Source: JBCCGG01 sp039029395
GTDB lineage: Bacteria; Pseudomonadota; Alphaproteobacteria; Kiloniellales; JAKSDN01
Assembly: GCA_039029395.1 (NCBI GenBank)
Contig: JBCCGG010000010.1
Span: forward strand, 62,001 to 126,000
DNA length: 64,000 nucleotides
Reading direction: 5' to 3'
The stretch's first letter is position 1; each line of letters opens with the position of its first letter. The position numbers and the translations under genes are program-made. Of the stretch, positions 18,313 to 28,010 are shown in pieces. The notes below the pieces were generated by a model. That model was not told the origin of the DNA. It made no database searches and saw nothing but the letters and a program-made list of their open reading frames with translations.

Positions 18313-19461
18313 ATGAGCCGCGATCGCGATCCCTCTCGAGCAACACTCGCCGTTCATGCCGGAAACTATCTGGACCCGGCGACCGGCGCGGTCGCGCCGC
18401 CGGTCCTTCCCTCGACCACCTTCGCGCGCGATGGGGACTATGAGTTGCGTGGCGACTATGTCTACAGCCGCTACCACAATCCGGGCGATGCGCAGACCGA
18501 GCGCCTGCTCTGCCAGCTCGAGGGCGGTGCCGAGGCCAAGCTGTTCGGCTCGGGTCTCGCCGCCTTCGCCGCGCTTTTCGAGCTGGTCCGCCCGGGCCAG
18601 CACGTGGCGGCGCCGGCGATCATGTACCACGGCGGCCAGGCTTGGCTGCGCCGCCTGGCGGAAACCCGCGGCATCGGCCTCAGCCTGTTCGACGCGACCG
18701 ATCCCAATGGATTGAGAGACGCGATCCGGCCGGGCGAAACCGCGATCGTCTGGGTCGAGACGCCGGTTAACCCGACCTGGGACGTGATCGATATCGCCGC
18801 CGCCGCCGAAGCGGCCCACGGAGCCGGCGCGATCCTGGGGGTCGACGCGACGGTCGCCACGCCGGTGATCACCCGGCCGCTCGAGCTGGGCGCCGACATC
18901 GTGTTCCATTCGGCAACCAAGTACCTGAACGGCCACAGCGACCTGACCGCCGGCGTGCTGGTGACCAAGCAGGCGGATCAGCGCTGGGAGGAGATCAAGC
19001 AGGTGCGCGGCCTGATGGGCGGGGTCTGCGGTCCGTTCGAATCTTGGCTCTTGCTGCGGGGCCTGCGCACCCTGTTTCTCAGGGTCGAGCGCGCCTCGGC
19101 CAACGCGCTGGCGATCGCCCACCATTTCGAGAGCCACGCCAAGCTGCGCGCGGTGCTCTACCCGGGCCTGGAAAGCCACCCGGGACACGAGATCGCCAAG
19201 CGCCAAATGACCGGCGGGTTTGGCGGCATGCTCTCGCTTCGGGTCGCCGGCGGCGCCGAAGAGGCCAAGCGGGTCGCCACGTCCTTGCAGATCTTTCTGC
19301 CGGCGACCTCCCTGGGCGGTGTCGAGAGTCTGGTCGAGCACCGGGCTTCAATCGAAGGTCCCCTGAGTCAGGTGACGCCGGACCTCTTACGTCTTTCCGT
19401 CGGCATCGAGCCGGTCGAAGAGTTGATCGAAGATCTGGAGCGGGCGCTCGAGATGATCTAG
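18313..19461 (+). CDS. PLP-dependent Cys/Met metabolism enzyme (cystathionine lyase/synthase family)
   Basis: This is a 382-residue fold-type I enzyme of the trans-sulfuration family. The PLP lysine is K203 in SATKYLNGHSD. SRYHNPGDAQTERLL is the tetramer cofactor-contact segment, and WVETPVNPTWDVIDI and GVDATVATPV carry the cofactor-binding positions. ATG at 18313 has AAGGAGG five bases upstream, so the open frame before it (to 18241) is not coding. Substrate class (cystathionine beta- or gamma-lyase, gamma-synthase, or methionine gamma-lyase-like) cannot be fixed from motifs. It is clearly different from the metZ protein at 33167. Its stop lies 7 bp from that of the convergent tamB. Confidence 0.88.
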   Translation: MSRDRDPSRATLAVHAGNYLDPATGAVAPPVLPSTTFARDGDYELRGDYVYSRYHNPGDAQTERLLCQLEGGAEAKLFGSGLAAFAALFELVRPGQHVAAPAIMYHGGQAWLRRLAETRGIGLSLFDATDPNGLRDAIRPGETAIVWVETPVNPTWDVIDIAAAAEAAHGAGAILGVDATVATPVITRPLELGADIVFHSATKYLNGHSDLTAGVLVTKQADQRWEEIKQVRGLMGGVCGPFESWLLLRGLRTLFLRVERASANALAIAHHFESHAKLRAVLYPGLESHPGHEIAKRQMTGGFGGMLSLRVAGGAEEAKRVATSLQIFLPATSLGGVESLVEHRASIEGPLSQVTPDLLRLSVGIEPVEELIEDLERALEMI

Positions 19462-19468
19462 GCCGCGC

Positions 19469-22400
19469 TTAGTAATCCCACTGAAAGCGAACGCCGATGT
19501 TGCTGTCCCCGGTTTCCTTGACGTCGCTTCCGATCGCGATGTTGTCGGTCAAATCCACGTCGACCGTAACGGAGCTAGAGTCCGCGGTCGCGCCCTGCTT
19601 GACGCCGAGATAAACCCCGTCGGTGACATACTTGCCGACGCTGAGCGCCGGATTTGAGCTGCCGTCGGCGCCCTGGGTGGAATCGAGCCTGAGCACGTCG
19701 ACCCCCAGCAATCCACGGGTGGTGTCCAGGATGCCGGCACCGTCGCCCAACGCGCCCGACAGCTGAGCGACCGCGGCGCCGACCTGGACCAGCTCGAAGG
19801 TCGAGAGCTCGTTCGTCGACTTGCCGAACAGCAGTTGGGAGATCATCTCGTCTTCCGGCACCTCGGGTACCGAGGTTAGCTCGATCTCCGGGTCGGTCGC
19901 GGTACCGCTGACGTCCACGGTGACCTCGATGTCCTTGGCCTTGGAGGTCGCCTCGATATCGATCAGGGGGTCGATCTTGTCGCCTCCGTCGAAGGAGATT
20001 TGGCCCCGGTCGAAGGAAAACTGCTTGCCGATCACGTCGACCGTGCCGCGCACCAGGGTCATGCGGCCGATCACTTGGGGCTTGGCGGCCGTGCCCTTGA
20101 CGTCCAGGTCCCCGGACCACTCGGTGTCGAGGCCTTTGCCGCGCACGAAGACCCGGCGCGGCATATTGACCTTCAGGTCGAGGCCCAGGTCGAAGGGCGC
20201 CGCCGCCGCTTGGTTCTGCTCGGCTTGAGCGGTGTCGGATTGAGGGAAATTGACCATTTCGACCTGGAGATCGACGACCTGCGGGGGCAAGGACTGGGCG
20301 ACCGAGATCTCGACCCGTTCGGTGGTGATCTGGCCGGTAAGCTTGGCCGCCTGCAGCGTGCCCGAGAGCTCCAAGTCGCCGTCGGCGCTGCCGGTCACGT
20401 CGTCGCGCCGCACCAGAGTGACTTTCCTCATATTCGCCGTCACGCTGAGCGGGAAGTCATCTTGGGGCTCGATCTTGACCGAGCCCTGGGCCGAGACCTT
20501 GCCGCCCGCGCCGTCGTTCGCGCTAAGCTGGCTGAGCACCGCTTCCTCGCCGGAGAAGTCGACCGTGGCGGTCAGGTCCTGGAGCACCGTGCCGACTTGG
20601 AAGTTCTCGTAGCGACCCTGGGTTATCGTCGCCTGGCCCGCTACTCTGGGGTCGTCGAGCGTGCCAGAGACCTTCATGTCGATCTGGCCGCGGCCCTTGA
20701 GGTCCTGTCCGACTAGGCCGAAGACGTCCCACAGCTCGGCCAGATCGCCGGCCCAAGCGAGCTGACCAGAGATCGGCTTTCGGGGCGGCAGCTCGACTGT
20801 GAAGTTCTCGGGGTCGATTGCGATCGGCAGCGAGCCGGTAAGCATGGCGTCCTGGCCGATGCCGGTATCGACATGGCCCTTCAGGTCCAGGGTGCCGCGG
20901 GCCAGATTGCCGTCCAGATTGAAGTCCAGGGTCTGAGAGTCCTCGTGCTCGAGCAGCTTGATCGAGCGACCGGTCAGCCCGATCGTGCCGGCCAGGCTAT
21001 CCAACGGCCCGGCCACATCGAGCTTTGCGGAGACTTGGCCGCTTGGGATGTCCGGCACCAGGGGCTCCAGGTCGTCGAGCGGGAACTCGCTAAGCTCCAG
21101 CTTGGCGGTGAGTTGGCTGCGGTCGACACGCCCGGCGGCGGTCAGGCGGGCCGAGCCCAGATCCAGGTCGAGCTGGCCAACCGAGATCTCGTTTTCGGCC
21201 AGGGTGATCGTGGTGGGCGCCCGCAAGGCCAGCTTCTGGCCGCTCAGGGCGCCGGTGAAGCGGGCCAGGTCGAGGGTCAGCTGGTCGCCCGCGCGCGCGA
21301 TCTTGCCCGCCGCGTTCAGCGTCGGATCGTTCTCCGTGAGGCCCGCGCCCTCGAGCTCGAAGGCCGCGGCATCCAATGCGCCCTCGGCCTGAAGCCGGGC
21401 GCTGGCCAGGATAATGGTGTCGTAGGCAATGCGCGTGCCCTTGATGTCGAGTTTGCCGGCGGGTTTGGCTAAGAGGTCCTGCAGATCGGCGGTCGCGTCG
21501 ATCGCCTCGGCGGCCAGCTGACTGCCCTCCAGGTCGAGCGTGAGCGCGCTGACCTTGCCGGTCACGCTGGCGGCTTGTTTGGCGCCGTCGGGCCGCAAGG
21601 TGGCCGTGAGCTGGGCCGCGCCGTCGCCGTTCATGCCGGCTGCCGCCAGCCAAGGTGCCAGGCTCTTGGCCTCGGCTGCCAGCTCGGCCGTGAGCGGTCC
21701 GCCATTAACCGGCACGGCGACCTGGCCGGTCACGACCGTGTCCCGGCTTTCGAGCTTGAGGCTGCTCAAGGTGAAGGTCTCGCCTTCGAGCCGGTAGTCG
21801 GCGGCGCCCTTTGTGGGGCCGAGCGCCGGCTGGGCGGTGAAGGCCAGGTGGCCGCTTGGCGTGGTGGTCAGCTCCTGGGCCGTGTAGTCGACGGTAAGGG
21901 TGCCGAGTGCCTGGCCCTCGATCACGGCCTTGTCGAGCGCGAGCTTGCCCTTAAGGGCGAGATCGGTGACCGGGCCCTCGGCCGTGCCGTCGAGCTGGGC
22001 TGCGCCTTCAAGCGCCAGGCCGAGCGCCTGCGCGAGCATGGCCGCCTTGGGCAGGGTCAAACGATAGGTGCTCGCCAACTGCTCGAAGTCTTCCGTCAGG
22101 GTAAGATCTCCAGCAAGATCGCTGCCCGGGCCCCGAAGGCTCAGGTCGCTGATCGAAAGCCGGTCTGATTGAATGTGCAACTTGGCGGCAAGCTTTTGCT
22201 CCCCGGCTAGGAGCGCCGCGGCGATGGCCTCTTCGATCGTGACGTCATTGAGCGTGCCGGTAAGGTCGATCCGCAGGTCCCCGCCAAAATCCTTTAGGGC
22301 CAGCTTGGCGCTGAGGTCGGCCCGCCCACCGATCGCCATGTCCAGGTACCGCTCGAGCGGCGAAAGGCTTGCGACCGACGCCGTTAGATCGCCGTCGCCG

Positions 22401-23857
22401 CTGCCGTCCGCCAGGTTCATCTGAAGACTGCCATCGCCCTTGATTTGCTCGGTCTCGACGGTGAGCCGGTCGGCCTTCAACTGGTCTTGCGCCAGGTCCA
22501 GATGGCCTTCGAGCGCGACGTCGAAGCGCTGTCCAATCAGTGCTGCCACGTCGCCGCTCGATTCGAAGCTCAAGCTGTTGGCCTTGGCCTTGGCGGTTAG
22601 CGCGCCGACCGGCGAGTCTTGATCGAGCGGCTGCTCCGGCTGGAACGTCGCCTCGAGTGTCAGTCCCTCGGCCCGGATGTCGCCGTCGGCGAGACGATCG
22701 GTCGTGGCCTCTAAGGCCAGCGCCGGCTGCAGGGCCGGGCCCTTGGCCTCGAGGGTCAGGTCCAGGCCGGCCAGCTCGACACCGTCCAACAGAGCCACGA
22801 TCGCTTTGTCGTCCAGCACCTTGGCGTTGAGCGTGGCGTCCAGCTCCAGACTGGAGATGTCGACAGTGCCCAAAAGGTCCAGCGCCAGCGCCTTACTGGC
22901 CAGTGCGGCCTTGTCGACCGCAACGTTGTCGGCGCCGTCCCAGCGGCCGGCCAGATCAAAGGTGAGGCCGCCGGCGAGCAGGGCGCCGTAGGGCTCGTCC
23001 GGCAGCTTCTCGAGCGAGAGGGTGCCTTGGGTGGAGAGGGCCAGCTCGTCGCCTTGGGTGAGTCGGACCTGGGCATCCAGTGCGCCCTGACTCGGGATCT
23101 CGCCGCTCAGCTTACCCGACCAATCGTCGAGCGCGCCGCTGCCGGTGAGCGCTGCGCTGATCGGTGGCAGGTCGGGCTCGTCCAAGAGCAGGGCGATCAG
23201 GCCGCCCCGGTCTTCCTGAACCGTCGCGTTCAGCCTGAGCTGCCGGTCGTTCGGCTGGAAGCTGGCTTTAACGCTGGCGCTGCCAGTCACCCCGTCGGTG
23301 CGTTCTAAGGCAAAGTCGGCCTGTAGAGTGTCGTCCTCCAGGCTTCGCGCACGTCCCTTGAGGTCGAAGGCGACCGGCTCGCCGAGCACCGGGGCGCCCA
23401 GGCGTACGTCTTCAATGTCGACCTGCCTGAGGCGTATAGTGACGGGCAGGGAAGGGATACCGCCGCCCTCTGAGTCCTCCGCGGAGCCGCCCTTCGGGAG
23501 ACGCGCAAGGTTGAGGCTGCGAGCCTCCAGGTCGTCGACCACCAGGCGGCGCTCAAGCAAGGCGAGCGGTTGCCAGGTGAGGCGCAGTGATTCGAGGCTG
23601 AGCCACTGGCCTTCGCCATCGGAGACCGACAGGTCTTCCAGCTCGATGTTCTGTGGAATTTGGCCCCCAAGGCGGCCAATCGAGACCTCAAGCTCACCCG
23701 GTGAATTGAGCTGTTTTTCGAGCTGAGCCGCCAGCCAGGCCTGGCCGCCCGCCGTGTTGATGTACAGGTAGACGCCGGCCAGAAGGACCGCGAACACCCC
23801 CAGCAGGCCGCCGGTGATGATCAGGGGCCAGCGCAAGAGCTTCAGGACAGAACGCAT
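19469..23857 (-). CDS. tamB: Translocation and assembly module protein TamB
   Basis: This is a 1462-residue AsmA-like envelope protein. One N-terminal membrane anchor (LIITGGLLGVFAVLLAGVYL) is followed by a very long run of repeating beta-strands with alternating hydrophobic residues and Asp-rich turns. The C-terminal DUF490/TamB domain carries RGTVDVIGKQFSFDRGQISF and DPEIELTSVPEVPEDEM, and the protein ends in an aromatic strand VRFQWDY. TamB spans the periplasm and works with TamA in outer-membrane protein or lipid transport. It begins one base after the tamA stop (TGA-A-ATG), so the two are translationally coupled. Length and ending are normal for the family. Confidence 0.95.
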   Translation of the reverse strand: MRSVLKLLRWPLIITGGLLGVFAVLLAGVYLYINTAGGQAWLAAQLEKQLNSPGELEVSIGRLGGQIPQNIELEDLSVSDGEGQWLSLESLRLTWQPLALLERRLVVDDLEARSLNLARLPKGGSAEDSEGGGIPSLPVTIRLRQVDIEDVRLGAPVLGEPVAFDLKGRARSLEDDTLQADFALERTDGVTGSASVKASFQPNDRQLRLNATVQEDRGGLIALLLDEPDLPPISAALTGSGALDDWSGKLSGEIPSQGALDAQVRLTQGDELALSTQGTLSLEKLPDEPYGALLAGGLTFDLAGRWDGADNVAVDKAALASKALALDLLGTVDISSLELDATLNAKVLDDKAIVALLDGVELAGLDLTLEAKGPALQPALALEATTDRLADGDIRAEGLTLEATFQPEQPLDQDSPVGALTAKAKANSLSFESSGDVAALIGQRFDVALEGHLDLAQDQLKADRLTVETEQIKGDGSLQMNLADGSGDGDLTASVASLSPLERYLDMAIGGRADLSAKLALKDFGGDLRIDLTGTLNDVTIEEAIAAALLAGEQKLAAKLHIQSDRLSISDLSLRGPGSDLAGDLTLTEDFEQLASTYRLTLPKAAMLAQALGLALEGAAQLDGTAEGPVTDLALKGKLALDKAVIEGQALGTLTVDYTAQELTTTPSGHLAFTAQPALGPTKGAADYRLEGETFTLSSLKLESRDTVVTGQVAVPVNGGPLTAELAAEAKSLAPWLAAAGMNGDGAAQLTATLRPDGAKQAASVTGKVSALTLDLEGSQLAAEAIDATADLQDLLAKPAGKLDIKGTRIAYDTIILASARLQAEGALDAAAFELEGAGLTENDPTLNAAGKIARAGDQLTLDLARFTGALSGQKLALRAPTTITLAENEISVGQLDLDLGSARLTAAGRVDRSQLTAKLELSEFPLDDLEPLVPDIPSGQVSAKLDVAGPLDSLAGTIGLTGRSIKLLEHEDSQTLDFNLDGNLARGTLDLKGHVDTGIGQDAMLTGSLPIAIDPENFTVELPPRKPISGQLAWAGDLAELWDVFGLVGQDLKGRGQIDMKVSGTLDDPRVAGQATITQGRYENFQVGTVLQDLTATVDFSGEEAVLSQLSANDGAGGKVSAQGSVKIEPQDDFPLSVTANMRKVTLVRRDDVTGSADGDLELSGTLQAAKLTGQITTERVEISVAQSLPPQVVDLQVEMVNFPQSDTAQAEQNQAAAAPFDLGLDLKVNMPRRVFVRGKGLDTEWSGDLDVKGTAAKPQVIGRMTLVRGTVDVIGKQFSFDRGQISFDGGDKIDPLIDIEATSKAKDIEVTVDVSGTATDPEIELTSVPEVPEDEMISQLLFGKSTNELSTFELVQVGAAVAQLSGALGDGAGILDTTRGLLGVDVLRLDSTQGADGSSNPALSVGKYVTDGVYLGVKQGATADSSSVTVDVDLTDNIAIGSDVKETGDSNIGVRFQWDY

Positions 23858-23858
23858 T

Positions 23859-25760
23859 TCAGAAGGCCTGACCGAAGCTTATGTAGAACTGAAAAGCATC
23901 GTCGACGCTTCTCCGGTTGATCGGGAAGGCCACGTCCAGGCGCAGCGGCCCGATACCGGTAAAGTACCGCACTCCGAGGCCGCTTGCCCAGCGAATGGTT
24001 TCGTCGAACACCGGGAACATATCGTCATAGACCGTGCCGCCGTCAACGAAGGCCACCATGCCGAAGTCGCCCCAGACCTTGAAGCGGACTTCGGCGCTGA
24101 GTTCCAAGAGGGAGCGCCCGCCCAGGGGATCGTCGTCCTCGTCCAGCGGCCCGACCGACTGGAAGGCGTAGCCGCGGATCGAGCCGCCGCCGCCGGCGTA
24201 GAAGCGCTTGTCGGCCGGCAGGTCGTCTGTCGCGGGGCCGAGGATCGAGCCGAGGCGCGCCCGACCGGCCAGGATATAGCGCCGCTCCTCATCGATCGCA
24301 TAGTAAGCCGTTCCGCCCAACTCGTTGCGAAGAAAAGGAAAGTTATCGTCGATGGTGACGTAGTAAGGGATCACCGCGAAGTCAAGGCGGGTGCCTTCGG
24401 TGGGGTCCAGCTTGCTATTCGTGGTGTCCCGCTTTCCGGTTACCGGCGTGCCGAAGATGAGGAACTGATCCTTGTTCTCATTGTCGTCGATCTCCTCGAA
24501 CTCCAGAGAGACGCCCACCGTGCCGATCCAGTGGGGCGGGAACTCCCGCTCTAGGCCCAGGAAGCTCTCGACGCCCAGGGAGTCGAAGGCATCGGTGTCC
24601 TCGTTGCCGAACTTGATGCTGGCCAAGAGCGCTTGGTCGGGGCGCCAGAAGGCCGGCTTGCGGAAGTCGGCGCTGCCGCTCTGTTCAATCTCCGAGGCGT
24701 TGAGATTGAGCCGAATCTGCTCGTTGCGGCCAAAGAAGTTGCGATGGGTCCAGAAGGCATCGCCGCCGAAGCCGATATCGGTCGACCAGCCCAGCCCGAA
24801 GCCGATTGTGCGCTTGGTGCCCTCGGTCACCCGAACCACCACGGGCAGCTCCCCGTTCGCCTCGACCGTTTCGGCTGGCTGCAGGGAGACGCTGGAGAAG
24901 AGCCGGGTGTCGGCGAGCTCCCGACGGGTCTCATCGAGCTTTCGCTGATCGAATAATTGTCCCTCTTTCCAAGTCACTAGACGCTTAAGATAATCTTCTT
25001 CGACATCTTCCAAACCCTCGAAGACCGCGGGTCCGAAGTTGGCCCGGGTGCCCGGGTCGACCAGCAGGGTCACGGTCATGGCCCGGGTGTCGTAATTGAC
25101 CACGGTCTTGCGGTCTTCGACCTTGGCATGGGGGTAGCCCTGATCTCGCAGGGCGCTGATCACCTTTGCTTGAGCATTGACGATGACCGGCGCCCGGGCC
25201 GTCATACCGATCCGAAGATCCAGGTCTTCCAGGCTCGGTGGATCCGTCAGCTCGGGCGTCTTGCCGTCCACGTAGTCGATCGTATAGCTGCCCAGGCGAA
25301 AGCGCGGGCCGGGGTCGATCTCGATCGTGACCTGGACCGGCGTGGCTTCCTCGTCGGTCTCGATGTTGATCGTGCCGGCATAGTAGCCCTCCGAGCGCAA
25401 GGCCGATTCGAGCCGGCCTCGGTCCTCGTCGGCCCGGCGCCGCAGCCCGCCGAGGCTCGCCGGGGGCTTGCTGCGCAAGGTCTCCAATTGAGAGGTAAGT
25501 AGCAGAATATTATAGAGATTTTGGTCCCTGGTCACACCCTCGATGCGAACCTCGTAGGGGATTCCACTGGGCGCCGCGGGCGTCTCTTCCGGGCTTTGCG
25601 GCTCGCTCTCGGCCGGTGTCTCGCGGGGCTCCGACCAAGCCGGGGCGGGCAGGGCGAACGCCGCGAGCAGACCCATCAGTGCGCCCAGAGCGGCCAGGCG
25701 CGGGGCGCGCTGCGCGCGGCCGGCGTGGGGCGTGGGCGGTCTCAACCTTGACTCGTGCAC
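23859..25760 (-). CDS. tamA: Outer membrane protein TamA (BamA/Omp85 family)
   Basis: The 633 residues comprise a signal peptide (ALGALMGLLAAFALPAPAWS), periplasmic POTRA domains (about 60-330), and a C-terminal 16-strand Omp85 barrel. The barrel carries FYAGGGGSIRGYAFQS, which matches the conserved loop-6 RGY motif, and ends in the aromatic strand FQFYISFGQAF. The start is a GTG at 25760; no ATG fits in frame and the signal peptide follows it. It is the first gene of tamA-tamB, with one base between the two genes. Confidence 0.95.
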   Translation of the reverse strand: MHESRLRPPTPHAGRAQRAPRLAALGALMGLLAAFALPAPAWSEPRETPAESEPQSPEETPAAPSGIPYEVRIEGVTRDQNLYNILLLTSQLETLRSKPPASLGGLRRRADEDRGRLESALRSEGYYAGTINIETDEEATPVQVTIEIDPGPRFRLGSYTIDYVDGKTPELTDPPSLEDLDLRIGMTARAPVIVNAQAKVISALRDQGYPHAKVEDRKTVVNYDTRAMTVTLLVDPGTRANFGPAVFEGLEDVEEDYLKRLVTWKEGQLFDQRKLDETRRELADTRLFSSVSLQPAETVEANGELPVVVRVTEGTKRTIGFGLGWSTDIGFGGDAFWTHRNFFGRNEQIRLNLNASEIEQSGSADFRKPAFWRPDQALLASIKFGNEDTDAFDSLGVESFLGLEREFPPHWIGTVGVSLEFEEIDDNENKDQFLIFGTPVTGKRDTTNSKLDPTEGTRLDFAVIPYYVTIDDNFPFLRNELGGTAYYAIDEERRYILAGRARLGSILGPATDDLPADKRFYAGGGGSIRGYAFQSVGPLDEDDDPLGGRSLLELSAEVRFKVWGDFGMVAFVDGGTVYDDMFPVFDETIRWASGLGVRYFTGIGPLRLDVAFPINRRSVDDAFQFYISFGQAF

Positions 25761-26154
25761 GGGAACGGCATACCTCCGGCGGCGCGACCAAGCAGCCTAC
25801 CCAACTCTCTCCCGCTCCCGCAATGGAGCCGTCCGTCCGCAGCCCGCTGGCAGCTGGCCAGAACACCCGGCGGGTGCCTTCCCGAGCTTCGGGCGATCTT
25901 CATACTTCTTAACCTTTTACTTATTTACAATTTATTAACCCTAAGAGATTGTTACTTTTTTCTTGATAATTTCTAAAGATTGGGTACTATAGGCCCCAGG
26001 CATAACTTGTGTTGGAAATGACGATCGCGGGTGTTTGCGTTTCTTCTTTCGGCGGCCATTAGGGACAGTTCCGGGTAGCGAGTTACGGTCTCCGGGCCGC
26101 CGGTCGAAGAAGCCTCTTGGGGCCCAGCGATCCGGTTGGAAGAGTTGGGGTTAC
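25761..26154. other. Divergent intergenic region between tamA and the orphan cpaF-like gene
   Basis: About 390 bp. The stretch 25905-25985 is strongly AT-rich. A rightward promoter candidate lies at 25963-25990. The frame of the cpaF-like gene is open from 26035, but the first 40 codons look like leader sequence rather than protein. No RNA gene is visible. Confidence 0.5.
25963..25990 (+). promoter_or_regulatory. Candidate promoter for the orphan cpaF-like gene
   Basis: TTGATA (25963-25968) and TACTAT (25985-25990) are separated by 16 bases. The -35 box matches consensus at five of six positions and the -10 box at four. It lies in the AT-rich part of the divergent region, about 165 bases upstream of the preferred ATG. 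Confidence 0.35.
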
Positions 26155-27726
26155 ATGCTGGGTCGACGTGGAATACGGATTCCTCGCGGGGGCGAGGACC
26201 AGACTGAGCGCGTGCGTAGGCGCGCCATCGAATCTCTCGTAGAGCGCCGGAAATCCGGCAAATCCGCCATACCGGAGAATCCGGATCGCGGACTAGAGGC
26301 GCCTGACGTACGCGCCGGCCAAGCCGCAGCTGAGCCGATTGAGGCACCCACCGTTGACCGGAGGGTGGGACAGGGCCAGGCGAAGGTCATTCCCTTTTCC
26401 ACCACGCCGATCTATCGGGTCTTCGGTCACGAGGGCCTGGAGCTTGAGGTGGTCAACCAGGTCTTCGCCGTCTTGAGCGACCGCCTGGAGGAGCCAGACC
26501 AAGAGCTCGCCGAGTGCTCGCCGTCCTACCTGGACGAGCTGCGTCAAACCGTCGCGGCTTTAAGCCTGGAGATCCAGGAAGAGCTCGGGCTCGAGCTGAC
26601 CGGCAGCGAGCAAGAAGAACTGCTCGAGCGTCTGATGGACGAGGTGGTCGGATTGGGCCCGCTGCAGGCCCTGATCGAGGACCCCTCGATTGAGGACATC
26701 CTGGTCAACGGGCCGGCGCCGATCTACGTGGAGCGCCGGGGCCGCCTGCAGCAGACCGATTGCCGCTTCCGCAGCCCGCGTCACCTGAAGCGGGTCGCCC
26801 AGCGCATGGCCGGGCGGCTCGATCGCCCCTTGAGCGAGCGCAACCCGATTGTCGATGCCCGCTTGCCCGACGGCAGCCGAATCAACATCGTCGACACACC
26901 GCCGGCGCTGGACGGCCTGGCGATCTCGATCCGCAAGCCCAAGCGCGAAAGGATTTCCCTGGAGCGTATGGCGCGCCAAGGCAACCTGAGCGCCGACATG
27001 GCGGCGCTGCTCGCGGCGGCCGTCCGCTGCCGCCTCAACATCTTGGTGGTCGGTCCCTCGGGCAGCGGCAAGACCACCCTGTTGGGCGCCCTGGCCGAGA
27101 GTTTCGGCGCGGACGAGCGGATCATCGCGATCGAGGACGTCACCGAGTTTCAGGCGCCCGGGCGCCACCTGGTCAGCCTCGAATGCCGGCCGCCCCACAA
27201 CGGCCGGGGTGGCGAGGTGACCCAGCGCGACCTGCTCAAGAACGCCCTGCGCATGACACCGGACCGCCTGGTCATGGGCGAGGTGCGCGGCGACGAGGTC
27301 ATCGACCTGCTACAGGCCATGATCACCGGCCACGACGGTGTGCTCGGCACGCTTCACGCCGGCTCCGTCGCCGGTGCCTTGCAGCGCCTGGAGACGCTCA
27401 TGGGTTTGGCCGGCATCGATGCGCCGGCGGCCAGCCTGCGCGGCCAGATCGCCTGGGCGGTGGATCTGGTGGTCATCCTGGACCGTGGCGAGGGCGGCCA
27501 CCGCCGGGTCACCGAGATCCGCGAGGTGGTCGGCATGGAAGGCGAGACCATCGTGACCCATCCACTCTACGCCTATCGCATGCAAGACGACGGGCAGAGC
27601 GGCGCCTTCGAGGCGAGCGGCCTGCGGCCGCGCTTCGCCCAGCGGGCGCGGGAGATGGGCGTGGCGCTGGATCTGGATCTAACGGCAACAGAGGCCGCGC
27701 CGAACGCGGCTCAGAGGGAAGGCTAG
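26155..27726 (+). CDS. CpaF/TadA-type secretion ATPase, second copy outside the Tad locus
   Basis: This is a type II/IV secretion ATPase of about 523 residues from ATG 26155; an upstream ATG at 26035 would add 40 unlikely residues. It has a basic, low-complexity N-terminus (about 1-80), the CpaF helical N-domain, and the motor domain with Walker A GPSGSGKTT (300-308), an Asp box IIAIEDVTEFQ, Walker B RLVMGEVRGDE and a histidine box GTLHAGS. It differs clearly from the Tad-locus CpaF at 36709 (for example GGTGSGKTT and RIILGEVRGSE there). No pilin, TadB/C or secretin gene is near; only a 90-residue gene follows 11 bp downstream. It may power a second machine or share parts with the Tad system. 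Confidence 0.9.
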   Translation: MLGRRGIRIPRGGEDQTERVRRRAIESLVERRKSGKSAIPENPDRGLEAPDVRAGQAAAEPIEAPTVDRRVGQGQAKVIPFSTTPIYRVFGHEGLELEVVNQVFAVLSDRLEEPDQELAECSPSYLDELRQTVAALSLEIQEELGLELTGSEQEELLERLMDEVVGLGPLQALIEDPSIEDILVNGPAPIYVERRGRLQQTDCRFRSPRHLKRVAQRMAGRLDRPLSERNPIVDARLPDGSRINIVDTPPALDGLAISIRKPKRERISLERMARQGNLSADMAALLAAAVRCRLNILVVGPSGSGKTTLLGALAESFGADERIIAIEDVTEFQAPGRHLVSLECRPPHNGRGGEVTQRDLLKNALRMTPDRLVMGEVRGDEVIDLLQAMITGHDGVLGTLHAGSVAGALQRLETLMGLAGIDAPAASLRGQIAWAVDLVVILDRGEGGHRRVTEIREVVGMEGETIVTHPLYAYRMQDDGQSGAFEASGLRPRFAQRAREMGVALDLDLTATEAAPNAAQREG

Positions 27727-27737
27727 AGGACAAGGAC

Positions 27738-28010
27738 ATGACGAAGCGACTCATGACGAGCCCCTATCTCATGCGGCCCTTGCGCTCCTACGACGAGGTG
27801 TTGGGCCAGAGACAGGAGCCACCCAAGGCGATGAGCAGGATCGAGCTCGAGCAGTTGATCCGCCGCACCTTGACCCAAGCCCGCGACGACGGCCAGCATC
27901 CCCTGCAGCAGCTTGACGCCGCGCTCACCGCGGCGCTCCAGGTCAACCCGCGCATGACCGGCCTGGACGCCCTTGGCACCGTCAACCGGGTGCGGCGCCA
28001 GGTCGTGTGA
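27738..28010 (+). CDS. Small protein of unknown function downstream of the orphan cpaF-like gene
   Basis: A 90-residue protein starting at ATG 27738 with AAGGA just upstream, 11 bp after the stop of the ATPase gene. It is basic at the N-terminus (MTKRLMTSPYLMRPLRSYDE) and mostly helical after residue 30 (MSRIELEQLIRRTLTQARDD), with no membrane segment or signal. I do not recognise the family. Codon use is like the surroundings, and spacing suggests co-transcription with the ATPase, so a regulatory or adaptor role is an inference. The frame is shared with a longer shadow frame inside the ATPase gene, which can hide it from automatic calling. Confidence 0.65.
   Translation: MTKRLMTSPYLMRPLRSYDEVLGQRQEPPKAMSRIELEQLIRRTLTQARDDGQHPLQQLDAALTAALQVNPRMTGLDALGTVNRVRRQVV

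Noticed and set aside
18313..19461. Second metZ or metC assignment
   Set aside because: It is a Cys/Met family PLP enzyme, but it lacks the GQGR segment after the PLP lysine seen in the MetZ at 33167, and motifs cannot choose between the lyase subtypes, so no gene symbol was given.
19469..23857. Internal repeats in tamB as a repeat or CRISPR-like feature
   Set aside because: The periodicity is protein-level beta-strand repetition of the AsmA/TamB family, not DNA repeats with spacers.
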